This document shows, in pieces, positions 18,746-30,600 of a stretch of DNA of 41,570 bases. A program made the translations under genes and the position numbers. Each line of letters starts with the position of its first letter. Position 1 is the stretch's first letter. This DNA is from Gynuella sp. Lineage in GTDB: Bacteria > Pseudomonadota > Gammaproteobacteria > Pseudomonadales > Natronospirillaceae. The notes below the pieces were generated by a model, which ran no database searches, had not been told where the DNA came from, and worked only from the letters and a program-made list of their open reading frames with translations. Where the stretch lies: the NCBI GenBank assembly GCA_028282465.1, contig JANQHX010000107.1, positions 1 through 41,570 of the forward strand, read 5' to 3'.

Positions 18746-20727
18746 GTATTCAACAGACGGCTCCAGAATTAATTGAAACACTGGATTATCCAGTTTTCGC
18801 CGCATGGGTGAGAGCGGGTGTTATCGAATTTTTTGAAAGTGCATTACCGGATCAAAACCATCTTTGCCCTTTATTATTAGAAGAACAAATTCGACTATGC
18901 CCAGCCAGCCAAGGCTTGAGTTGGATAGATTTGAACAGACAAGTTGCTGAGCTGTGGTCAGAACATCAATTCGATATTATTTCCGATTTTCAATTAAATA
19001 CCGAACACAGTTTTTTGCTAATACTACTTGGCGAAATGCAGCAGTCTCATTTATTAAATTTAATGGTGCATAAGCTTCAGTCACCCAATGATCAGCACTG
19101 GTTAACTGTGCATCTTGCGTTGTCGATTCTGGAGTTTTTATTTCAAAAACGAATTCAACCTCTGCAATTGGTGAATACACCTCTTCTGACCAAAAACCTG
19201 TTGCAGATTTCTGGTGATGGCCCACTGCCCTTGCATCAATTAAGTATTGATACCTTGCTTTGGTCGGCTGTGGTTGGCGAATCTTGTCTTTGGTTCGTGA
19301 AACCACTAACTGTTATACCAGAACAAGAAGTACTGATTGCTCAGGACACAAAGTCCCAAGTGCTGAATGCAACCCAACTGTATTCAAAGGATGAACGCCA
19401 ACACCTCAGGGGTTTTGTAATTGAAGGAGACCCGCTGTCTGGCCGAAAAATTACCGCTGCTTTAATTGCCCAGCATTTAGAGTTAACTCCGGTACTCTGG
19501 ACAGAACAACAATGGCATGACCATCCTTGCCCCGAATTAGTTTGCAAATACCAAGGTTGGTTACCGGTGATTCAACCGGAATTAACCCTGAATGCCATCT
19601 GGGCAATGCCTAAATTTATGTTGAAATGGCCCATGGTGGTTATTGTGCCCAGTCAACATTCTGTTGATGAACCTGCCATGCTAACCCTGGTCACAAAGTT
19701 ACCTTGCCCAGACCAGAGACTAACGATTTGGCAACGATGTTTGGCGCAGGCGGAACCATCCTTTACTGAATCCTTAGCCGCGACTTTGTTATTGCACGGC
19801 CCAAATATTCAGTTGCTGTCCAACCAAGCGCAAGCCTTGGCGGATCTTCAGCGGCAATCCATAGATAAGCATCATTTATTACAGATTCGGCAAATGGCTG
19901 GCGCTGAAAAACTCAGTGCGTTGGCTAATTTGGTGACCCGCAAAGTTGATAAAAACGCGTTAGTTGTTCCCGACTATATTCACAAACAACTGCAAAGTTT
20001 TTTATCCCGAGCCAAACAACGGCAATCCCTTTGGAAACAATTAGGAAGCACCCTTAAGGCTGCACCCAGTAACGGCATACGCGGACTGTTTTCAGGAGGC
20101 AGTGGAACTGGGAAAACTTTGGCAGCGAGTTACATCGCAACCGAACTAGCTATGCCACTGTACCGCGTAGATTTGTCTTCTGTGATGAATAAGTACATTG
20201 GTGAGACGGAAAAAAACTTATCCCAACTACTGCAATACGCTGCCGCCTATGACGTGGTTTTGCTGTTTGATGAAGCCGATTCCATGTTTGGATCTCGTAC
20301 CGAAGGCAAAGACACAGGCGATCGTTTTGCCAATATGATGACCAACTTTTTACTTACCAAAATTGAAAATCATCCTGGTGTGGTTTTGCTCACTACCAAT
20401 GGACGCGAGCGCATCGACGATGCTTTTAATCGTCGCATTGATTTAATTATTGAATTCCCTGCCCCAGGTTTTGAACAACGACGCCAGCTTTGGCATAGCC
20501 ATCTGGGTGAACGGTTTGAAAAACCAGAATTAATTAATCAAATTGCCAGCCACTGCGATTTCAGTGGTGGCCAAATTCGAAACGCAGTGATTGCCGCTGC
20601 TGTGGAATCGCAAGGACACTCAATTAGCCCGCAACAACTGCAAACCGGGCTCGAATTCGAATACCAAAAAATTGGTCGTAGCCTACCCGGAACATTAAAT
20701 ACCTTATTACAACAAGGGGCTGGATGA
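18742..20727 (+). CDS. eCIS AAA+ ATPase (Afp15-like)
   Basis: A protein of 661 residues. The GTG at 18742 is chosen because AGGAG lies seven bases upstream and it forms GTGA with the previous stop; a GTG three bases earlier is an alternative. Residues 1-~400 are an eCIS-type N-terminal region. The AAA+ module follows: Walker A GGSGTGKT at 452-459, the pore-type segment MNKYIGETEKNLSQL, Walker B LLFDEADS with D510/E511, sensor-type VLLTTNGRERIDDAF, and arginine-finger candidates R564/R565 in NRRIDLIIEF. All nucleotide-binding residues are present. In Afp and PVC clusters the corresponding ATPase is needed for assembly or cargo loading; which of these applies is not settled by the sequence. The next gene overlaps its stop. 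Confidence 0.92.
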   Translation: MSIQQTAPELIETLDYPVFAAWVRAGVIEFFESALPDQNHLCPLLLEEQIRLCPASQGLSWIDLNRQVAELWSEHQFDIISDFQLNTEHSFLLILLGEMQQSHLLNLMVHKLQSPNDQHWLTVHLALSILEFLFQKRIQPLQLVNTPLLTKNLLQISGDGPLPLHQLSIDTLLWSAVVGESCLWFVKPLTVIPEQEVLIAQDTKSQVLNATQLYSKDERQHLRGFVIEGDPLSGRKITAALIAQHLELTPVLWTEQQWHDHPCPELVCKYQGWLPVIQPELTLNAIWAMPKFMLKWPMVVIVPSQHSVDEPAMLTLVTKLPCPDQRLTIWQRCLAQAEPSFTESLAATLLLHGPNIQLLSNQAQALADLQRQSIDKHHLLQIRQMAGAEKLSALANLVTRKVDKNALVVPDYIHKQLQSFLSRAKQRQSLWKQLGSTLKAAPSNGIRGLFSGGSGTGKTLAASYIATELAMPLYRVDLSSVMNKYIGETEKNLSQLLQYAAAYDVVLLFDEADSMFGSRTEGKDTGDRFANMMTNFLLTKIENHPGVVLLTTNGRERIDDAFNRRIDLIIEFPAPGFEQRRQLWHSHLGERFEKPELINQIASHCDFSGGQIRNAVIAAAVESQGHSISPQQLQTGLEFEYQKIGRSLPGTLNTLLQQGAG

Positions 20728-21665
20728 TGAGAAGCGAATATCTGCCACAAACCATGATTCTTGATCCTGATTGTCATTTTGATCGCATTGCAAACGCTCT
20801 GGAACAATTGGGATGGCTCAGGGCAGAAGTGGAGAAAACTCCAGCCATTATCAAGGGGGAGCCTGAGCAGGCTGCCTGGACTTGGCGCGGCAGCAAACCC
20901 TATGCCCTGTATAGTTTTAACCCCATAGCAAAATTAAGAGTGCTGGATGTTGCCACGCTGCCTCCTAGCTATCGCAACCATTTGATCGAACATTTGCCGG
21001 TGTTGACTGAGCAAGACATTGAACATGAGTTTTTTTCGGATGACCCCAAACGCCGCCTATTAGCGCTTTGGGCCAGCCAGGAAACTGAGCGCATCGACCT
21101 ACTCAGTGAAGTGCAAAGGCTCGAACGAGACCGGGATTCTATGGTGGCAGAGGTTGCCTTTAAGGTCGCTGAAAAGCTGGGCAACATTCAACATGCCCGC
21201 ATTCAAACCATGTCTCAATTACAGGTTTTGGTTCAGGCAGCTCCTGAATTAATTAGACGGTTAGACGAACCTGAGTTTGTCGCTGGCTTAAAGCCCACCC
21301 AAGCCGATTGCGAACTGATGTTCGACGCCAGTATTGCTGACCAAGCTTTTGAGGCTGTGCAACAGATTTGGCAGCCTCAACCAAGGGTAAAACAAATCAG
21401 TCAGGATGCTGACATTAAGGTTACGGCCACGCCTGCTGGCTTGCTGCGTTGGAGCAATGAGCTAAGCGATAAATTTCCCGGTGGATACCGGGATTTAGCA
21501 GGCTGGATGTCGCCAAAAACCATTTGGCTAACCTGGACCATTCAGCAGGGTTCCACGGTTCGTTACGACGGTTTGGCCTGGGCTCAAGACCACTGGGTGT
21601 GGGTACCCAAGATTTATCGGATTCTCGGGCCAATGTGTCTTAATCCCACTCAAGGCACCCACTAG
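20724..21665 (+). CDS. unrecognised eCIS-cluster protein between ATPase and giant cargo gene
   Basis: A protein of 313 residues. ATG at 20724 overlaps the ATPase stop; a second ATG directly after it has better spacing (seven bases) from AAGGGG, so the true start may be 20727. I do not recognise the family. Residues ~95-160 read like a pair of HEAT-type helices (FFSDDPKRRLLALWASQETERI, then EVAFKVAEKL). The rest is mixed, with a Trp-rich C-terminal half (GYRDLAGWMSPKTIWLTW, GLAWAQDHWVWVPKIY). There is no signal peptide or membrane segment. It sits directly before the 3058-residue gene with nine bases between them, so a dedicated chaperone or loading factor for that cargo is one possibility, unproven. 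Confidence 0.52.
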   Translation: MMRSEYLPQTMILDPDCHFDRIANALEQLGWLRAEVEKTPAIIKGEPEQAAWTWRGSKPYALYSFNPIAKLRVLDVATLPPSYRNHLIEHLPVLTEQDIEHEFFSDDPKRRLLALWASQETERIDLLSEVQRLERDRDSMVAEVAFKVAEKLGNIQHARIQTMSQLQVLVQAAPELIRRLDEPEFVAGLKPTQADCELMFDASIADQAFEAVQQIWQPQPRVKQISQDADIKVTATPAGLLRWSNELSDKFPGGYRDLAGWMSPKTIWLTWTIQQGSTVRYDGLAWAQDHWVWVPKIYRILGPMCLNPTQGTH

Positions 21666-21674
21666 GACAGCGCC

Positions 21675-24600
21675 ATGCCTAGCGCCAGCTATGCCCAGGA
21701 GCAACAACAGACCTCCTCTGAGCAAACCACCAGTTCTCAGGAGAGTCAGTCTCAAAGTTCTGAGCAAGCCAGTGAAACCCCGGCCTATATGCAGGGCACC
21801 CCAGATGGCGGCAACCCCATGTCGTCCATGGCCAGCCAAGCTCCTTCCCTATCGCCGTCCCCTAATAGCAGCTCAGAGTCCTCATCATCCGGTGCAGGCT
21901 CGAGCTCAAGTGAAACCACCAGTTCTGAGGCCTCTAGTGAACCATCTACTGAACAAAATCAAAGTGAACAAGGTTCAGAACAGGAAACCACTGAACAGGA
22001 AGGTGAGGAAACCGAGTCTGAAGAAGAATCTGAAACGGACAATGAAAGTGAAGGCCAAGAGGAAGGTGACGGTGAAGGTGAAGGTGAAGAAGCTCAGGAG
22101 GGAGAGTCTGAGGAAGATCAAAGTGAAGAAGAAACAGAAGAACAGCAAGGAGAGCAAGCCGAAGGAGAACAGGGAGAGCAAGCGTCTTCATCCGAGGGCG
22201 GCCGTGGCCGATCATCGGGTGGAGGAGGAAAAAAGAAATCTGGAAAAGCCTTTTTACAAACGGTGCCCCTACCTAAATTAGGCATAGTGACGCCACTGAT
22301 ACCCGCGCCGCCCAAGCCCGCCATGGAGCGGGCAGACAAAATTCAGAAAGAAACTGGTAAACCGCCGCAAACCCATCACGCTCAAATTCAAGATACGGTT
22401 AACCGCGCCAGTCAGGGAATTGAAGACGCCCAAAGACAAATGGTGCTCAATGTCGAAAGCATTTCCCGTGACACTCGATTGTCAGCTGAAGAAATGGCTG
22501 ACGAGATTCCAGGTGTGGTAGCCGCCTGTGTTGCGAGCATCAAGAAAGTTGTTAAACAAAGAGTTTCAGAAGTCGAAGCCGCCGGCGCGAAATACAACGC
22601 TCACATACAAACCCATGGCGTGCTCACAGGCGATGCCTTAAATCAAAGTAAAATTGACACCACTCAAAGTGTTTACAACGAATTGCAAGATGGTGCCGAC
22701 CACATTGAGGAAGCTCGGGTGGTGGTTGAAGAACACTTTGATGCCAAGCTGGTGGAAGCACAGAGTAAGATCTTTGAATTGCCGGTAGAAGGTTCATTTG
22801 AGCCCATCCAGGGCCCTGACACCGGAAACGATAACCAAGACCAAAACAATAACGACGATGACGATCCTGGCGAGGACGGCCCAAGCATTGTTTCAGAGGC
22901 GGAAACAGAGCTTTTAAATTGGCTGCCAGACGGAGCGTCAATAGCGGCAACAAACCAGTTAAGCAATGGTGCCAGTACCTTTAGAACAACTAGATTTCTG
23001 AGGGAGCGAGTCACTCCATCTATTGGCCCGTTTTTAGAACCCACCCAGACCCAATTAGACGAAGGTCAAGAAACCAAAGCACGGGAAGTTAATTCCGACG
23101 ACAACCGTAATCAGTTCACCATTATGGCCCTAGGCCTCACTGCTCCCGTGGCAGAACATGAACGCAACGACGAAAATAATCATGAAGAAAACTTAGAACA
23201 AAACACTCAACAGGAACAGCAACAAACCCTTACCGCCGCTGAACGAGCTCAGCAAACTCTAGAACAGAAAACCGCCGGTGTCGTAAGACAACTGGAAGAA
23301 AAATTACAGCCCAAATTAATCAAAAACATTAGAAAAGCCGGTCGAAAATCTAAAGAGGCTCTGCTCGATCAAGGCAATCAATCAGCTAATGCACTACTGA
23401 CCGCTGCTGCTCAAATGGCCGAAAGCTATCGGGACATCATGACCCGGATGCAAAAGCTATTTTCCCCCAACAAGTTTTTAGATGGTCGCTCCCTGATTCC
23501 GAAAATTAAAGATGCTTTGCAAAGTGCCAAAGCCATGAAGAATCAGCAGATAAAGTCTATTGAAAAGCAAGCCGGAAAAAGTCTGGAACAACTCAAGGAG
23601 GCCAAAAAAGAACATATCAAAGGGCTATGGAAGGCCACGGGCGACAGCACCGATTCCTTAGGCGATGTGGTGACCCAGACCCGCTTCGACTTTATGTTGT
23701 TTGCGGAGCAAATGACCGGTGAAATGACCGTTGGGCGGGAAGAAGTCATCAACCATGCCCGAGACTATGCCGATGGCATGGCCGAAAACATAGTCAACAT
23801 GAGCAAACTCAATGATGAACGGGCGGTGCCACGGTTACAGGCATTGGCTGCTGGCTTTCTAAACGGTCGAATCGGCGCAGCCTTAGGTTGGCAAAAACAA
23901 GTTTTAAAAGGCCATGTTGACGGATTAAAAGGCTCTGATGGTCGAATACAAAAGATCTGGGGTGACATAGCCACAGATTTAAACAATCGCTCCCGCAGAA
24001 TTGATCATGCCTTGGACGACACCACCCTATTGGTGTTCGATGACCCGGATCAGGACTCCGTTATCAGCGCTATTGGTGATGTCCCGGCTGGTGGTCAAGG
24101 CGCATTAAAGGAAGCCTTTAAATCGGTTACTAACGACGACCTCCTTACTCGAATTGGCGACCAACTTAGCGGCAACGACCTCGACAATGCCCTCAACCTC
24201 TTAGACAGTTCCCCCAGTATTCGCGCCCAAGCCAGACTAGACGTAGCCAACCAATCCGGCGGATGGTTCGGTTATAACCAGCAGGCCCGGGAGTCTGCTC
24301 TTCGAGGTATGACAGCCGAGGAACGGGCGACCCTAAATCAGAGCGACATCGACGATACCAAAGAGTATCTTGAGGGCCAGCTAAGAGGCACAGAAGAAAC
24401 TATTTCTACTGCCTATTTAGATGGCAATAGACAACTGGCCATGGCTGCCCGTCTTCAGGAAGCTAGGCGACAAGCCCTGCGGCAGGCTAATCGAAGTCAT
24501 CGGGGAGTTAACAACGCCAGCAGCCACGGTGATCAGGCGATGGTGGATTTCGTTGCTGGTGTTGACCGCATTGCTCAACAAGAACTGTCTATTGAAAACA

Positions 24601-27600
24601 ACTATGTTGGGCCAGACCAGATCAGAGCCTTTACCAACCAAGCACTGGTTGAATACGCCAACCTGGAAACCCCAATCGAAGACAGACCCCTGGGCGGTTA
24701 CAGCACAGAAACTGCCCGTGAGTTCGTGATTAACCAATTCAGCGAACCCAGAAACGTAGTGGTACCTGACGCCCATGGCCATTACCGGGTGCAACAGGTT
24801 GCCACGACACCGGGTGCTCAAGACTTCATTCGAGACGCCCTAACCCATGGCCCAGACAGCGATCAGGCCAAACAATCACGAGCGGTTTTTGAAGTTCGTA
24901 GAGCCCGAGAAGAAGGCAGTGAGCTTTCTGAAACCACTCAAATGCGCCTGACTCAAGCTTTAGAAAATCCACGTTTAAGTCAGTTACAAGCACAGCTAAA
25001 CGCCGCCCGAACCCCTGAAGACAGAGAACGCATCAGTCGCCAACTTGAAGAAGAGAGAACCAAACATCAAGGCAATATGGCAGAAATGGCCAGACGTTTG
25101 GGCGCCCCAGCACGGGTTTTACAAGATCCAGCTCAAGCCACTCAATGGCTGGGTCAACAGGTGGGAGATCTATTTGCCAGAGAGGGTCAACAACACAGTC
25201 GCTATGGCCAAGAATTGGTGACACAGGGTCGTGCCTCCATGTTTGCCAGTATTGCATTAGCTACAGACAAGTCTGGCACCCATGAAGATCTGCTGTTGCA
25301 TGCTTATCGAGGCAGAAGCCGGGCTGAAATTGAAGAAGTCGAACAACAGTGGGCTGACCAACGGGGTGAAAACCTTAACTCCATGCTCGGCATTCGGGAA
25401 CAACCCGGCGACAGCCCAACAGGTGGCAGGCTTTCCACCTTGGGTGAAGTGTCGGGTGACGTTGCCATGCAACTTGAACAATTGGCGCTGGGTGAACCCA
25501 AAACTGACTTAGACCGATTAAATCTCGCCAGGCTGCAAATTGACCAACAGGAGCGTGGTACTGGTTTTATTGCTGACCGAACCATGGAAGGGTCAATCGA
25601 GCGGCAAAATATGGAAGCTCGCAGGGAACGCATGGCACGAATGATTGTGAATGCCGCTAACCCGGCGCTTCCTCAACGGTATCAAGACGACCCCATGCGG
25701 ATTTTTAATAGCAGAGGCGTGATATCACCAGACATACAGGCTAGAACCTTCAATGAAGATGGCAGTTTTAGGGGCGACGCTCTGGCGTTTACCAATCAGA
25801 CCAACGCCGCTGGATTATCTGCCCAAAACTACCAAGCAGAAATAGATCGACAGGAGTCCATGGTCACAGGATTCCTAACCGCCCTTACCATTGTGGTGTC
25901 CATTGCCCTCATGTTCATACCTGGGGTGAACATGGTGGCAGCGGGTATTCTCACTGCAGTGATAGGGGGCGCCCTGACCATGGGCGCTAAATACGGCATG
26001 CGGGGCGAGCGCTACGGCTGGGAAGAAGCCGCTACGGATATGGCCCAAACTGGAATTGAGGCCGCTACTGCCGGTATTGGCGGTGCCATGGCCGGTGGTT
26101 TGGGTAAAACCGGAGTGCTGTTTAAAGCAGGTGAAACCCTCACCAAAACCTTCGGCCAAGTGGGTGGTGCAATCGTTAGGGAAGCCATCACAGGTGCGGT
26201 GAGTAACGCTGCCCAATTAGCCATTCAAGACGACACTTTCAAGGACGGCACCAATGCCGGAATAGACAAACTGCTGCGAGGCGCAGTGAAAGGCGCAGCT
26301 GTGGGTGCCATCAGCGCTGGGGTGTCTGAAAAAATTGGCGGCTCTCTGGAAAACAGTATGAAGCGCGGCATACAAGAAACCGGCGATGTGGCCCAAAGCC
26401 AGATGCAAAGACTGGGGCAAATATTAGGCCCTAGAGGCCGGGATATGTTCAAAGAAGGCGCGTCAGAATTTCTAGGCTCTACCATGAGTGAAGGCGCCGG
26501 CCTGTTAATGGACTACGCTAACGGTGATTTTAAAGGCACGTTCAAAGACGCTTTAAAACAGATGGGCCAAGCAGGTCTGCGGGACATGATCAGTGGTGTG
26601 GGTCGCTCCGGTGCCAATCAACGCAACCGTGCCCGGTTCGATTCATTAATGGCATCAGCCAGACAAAAACAAGGAAACCTGACCACTAAAGAGATGCGGG
26701 CACTGAGATTAGCGGGCATTTCTGCTGGTGTTATGGATTCGTCCACCAGCGCTAGCCAGGTGATGCGTGAAGTGGAAGTTGGACGACAAGCGCGAAGCAG
26801 TTTGCCTGAGGCAATGCAGCCTTATGCTAATCGATTAAATGCTGACAGCCTGGATCAATTAAATCATTTTATTCGCAATGGATTCGAAAGCCCGGATGCC
26901 AAACTCGACTTTATTCGTGGCTTAGCTGACCAAATGCCAGACATTGCGCCAAGAGACATTCTTAAAGACTTCAATCTAGGCTCAAAACAATCTGCCAAAG
27001 TGCGAGCACAACAAGAGGTAGAAGCCGCCGCCCTCGTCCATCAGCAAAAAACGGTTCGCAATCAGGTGCTGAGTGAAGTGCCTGGGCCGGCTCGAAAGGC
27101 CTTAAGAGATTTAGATGTTTCTCAAATGGATGGACTGTCTAAATCGGATTTAAAACAGCTTTCAAAAATGATTGCGTCCGGCCGCATAGATCAACGTGTT
27201 ATGGAAGCTTTGGCTCAAAAGATCAAACAAAAGCAACCAGATGCAGATACCGATTCATTATTGCAAACCGTCGCCGATGCCACACAGACTTCGCGCCGCG
27301 CGCAGAATGCAGATACCGCACAAAAAACAAAACAACGGCAACAGCTTCAAGAGTCTTTGGGCGAACATTCTGCATTGGCCAGTCAATACAATTCAAAACA
27401 AGTTAACCAATTACAGAAACTAATTAGTGGTGACATAAAAGACTCAGACGCTTTGCGATCGCAACTTTATCGCAAAGCAAAACAAGCCAACCCAGAACTG
27501 ACCCGCGATGGATTTGATTTAATTATTAAAGGCGCTCAGGAAAGTCATCAGTCTAAGATAAAAGCCGAACAGCAAGATGCCCGACAACAAAAGATAAAAC

Positions 27601-30600
27601 AAATGGATAACGTGCCAGAGTCTCACCAACAGACTCTGAGTTATCTGAGAGAAGATCACCTTCTGGATATTCGCATTGCACAACAACAAGCAGGTATTAA
27701 CAAAGCCACCCTAGAAACCATAGTCGCTACTACGTTAAAGCAACATCCAGAATTAGACGCAACACAATTGAGAAAAGCCATTGAAGAAACCTTGGCTCAC
27801 CAACCGAAAGCGTCTGCAACCGAAAGCGAAAACAAACAACTGCGAAAACAACTGTTGGCGGGTAAATCTTCTGAACAACAAGCCCTGCTAAGGGACGTAC
27901 CCATCATCCGAGTGTCTGACTCAGAATTTCAAGCCATGAACCGTTGGAATAAAGGCGATGCAGTGACCATGATTCTAGATGGCAAAGCAGTAGTGGTGAT
28001 ACGCGAAGGTGCTGATATTTCTTCTTTAAGAGAGGAAGGCTTCCATGCCTTACAACTGCAAGATCCTGCTTGGCGTGAAAAACTCGGCGCCCTGGATGAA
28101 AGAAACCTAGCCCGTTGGAATGAATTGTCCGATGCCGAAAAGATGGCTCTGTATTCCAATAAAATTGATATTGAAATTGATGCCCAACACAGAAACATTC
28201 GAAGTCTAGAAGCTCAATTAAATGGCGTTATGCTTCCGAGTACTCGAAGAGAATTACAAATTCAGTTGGAATTAGTAAAACGAAACCTCAGCAATTTACA
28301 AAAACGCCAAATAGAAGTTCAACAGTTTGATCAAACCCGAATGATGGAACTGGCCGCTGGGGTGATTCAAAGACCTAATTGGCTCGACCGCCCTGCTCGT
28401 TTATTTCAAGTGGGCGATGGTGATGACGCAGCACTGAGTAAACTAAAAAAACGCATTGAAGGCAGTGACGATTCTGAAGCGAACCAGGCTATTTTTAACC
28501 GAATTCGAAAAGCGTTTGGCATTACCCAAGACTCATTGCCCAGCAAAATATTAATTGCCATTGATGGCATTCATAGAATTACCGACACCATGGCCTTTAT
28601 GAAATTGACGGCGGATGTTGTAGAAAGCGGCCACAATGCTGATCGAATAAAAGAGCGCATTGTTAAACAAGAATATCTTGACCTTGCCAGAGAGGCTATT
28701 AATACCAGCGACGGCAAACACGCCCTCACGGCTGATCAATTGGCCCGTGTATTAAGTATGATGCCAGCAGACTCCAGTGCTGGTGGCCCACCCACTGGTT
28801 CTGGAACATCGCAAGTGAATCAACGGGTATTCGAACTCACCGAGTCCATCATTAGACGCGCCAAATCTATTAGTGACCCTGAACAACGCACCCAATTTAT
28901 AAAAAATATGGAAGCATTGGCGAAGGTGTTGTCCGGGGATGATCAATTGACTCAACTCTCAACATTATTGAGAGGCGACAATCCTATCGACCGAGTGAAT
29001 AAACTTGCCCAGATTATTCCAAGAACAGCCAGCGGTGATTTAGATCTTCCCACACCTCACACTCACCTGACCAATTTAGTCAAAGAAGTGATCAAGCTGA
29101 AGACAGATCAAAACCAGGCATTTGATAATCTTGCAGAACTTATGGTCGGTGCAGGCGCCCCAAGAAGGGAAGCACTGGCGGGATTGCTTTCAGACATTAA
29201 AGGCACTAAGACATTTGCAGACACCATCGCCAGTGCTGCGGAATTTAAACGAACCTTAGACAGTTTAGGCGACACCCTGTCACCTGAATTAAGCAAAAAA
29301 CTGTTAGTGAGGCTAATTCGTAATTCCCGGAACAATACATCAAATCGTTCTCGCTTATTCGACGACACCAAGTCTCTCATTCAAGATGTACAAAAACTTT
29401 TGAATTCGAATGTTGGAGGTGACTCAGACAAAGCCAGACTGATTTTGGAACATCTTGCGACTGCCAAATCATTGCCCCCAGGCACTGATATTGAAGTTCG
29501 CAGAACCATTGCTGTACTGTCTTCCACGGTTTACACCGCAGACATTACCATTGCCGTTAAACGTTTAAATGGATTAAACGACACAGCAAAGCTGAAAAAA
29601 CTCCGAGAATTTGCCGACAACCTTGCAAGTGAAAGCAAAACCCAGGATGGGCAACTAAAGAGTAGCAAGTTAACCAAGAAACTGACTTTCGATGAAATTA
29701 TGGAAGTCAGCCGCCAGAACTACGATGACCTTAAAACTCGCATTGATGCGGATGCCGATAAGCTGTCTAGCGCCAGGTCATTTTTAAGGGCAATGGAAGA
29801 CGCCCTACCCTTACCACCAGATACCCCTGAAAACAAAGCTCAGCGCGAGAACATAAAAAACCTTCATGCAGTACTGTTGGAAGCAAGGCCTTGGATTAAA
29901 AAAATCATAACGGGCCGAAATGGCAATGCAGACATTGACAGTATTCCTGGATCTGAAAAGAAAAAGGTCATGGATGAATTGCTAGCCGATATTGCCAGTA
30001 AAGTATTGAGTGGTGATTTGAATATGAGCTCCACCGCTCACAAAGCTGAAGTGCTATCACACATTCGAAATGCAGTACTGGATGAGTTTGCACAGGAAGT
30101 CACCTCTGCACCTAAAATAAAAGAAATATTAGAATCTCCGACAGTCAAAGCTTATTTGGATCGTATTCCAAAAGACAAACAGGATTTAGTTCGCCAACAC
30201 CTAGAAGCAACCATTAAGCAAAGAGAAAAATATGCGCTTGCGGAAATGATATTAAAAGATTTTGCAGAAAATGGAGCAGAACTGGCAGGCTGGGATCAGG
30301 ATAGAATTAACGCTGAAATATCAGAAGCTCAATCCAGGTTCCGCGCAAAGGTCACAGAAGCGGTTGGTGAAATTGATGCATTCATTACCGTCTCTTCTGA
30401 TCCAAAATATAAAGACTTTGCAATGGAACATGGTTTTGCATCCGGCACGGGCTTTGACCAAGTATGGGTGAAACGAGACCCTAATAATCCTTCAAGAATA
30501 CTTGAAGTAATGATTGTAGAAGCCAAAGGCCCTGGCGCAGGGTTACAAGATACCCAGAACAAAGGCTTCCAAATGTCGGCTCAATGGGTTGCGAAAAGTT

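Noticed and set aside
21691-22281. 196-codon frame rich in Lys/Arg/Pro within the giant gene
   Set aside because: It is the +1 shadow of the Ser/Glu/Gln-rich coding region; long open frames there come from the low-complexity bases.
22118-22339. minus-strand frames with leucine- or serine-rich proteins over the low-complexity region
   Set aside because: They are reverse shadows of GAA/GAG/AGC-rich coding sequence; no start signals.
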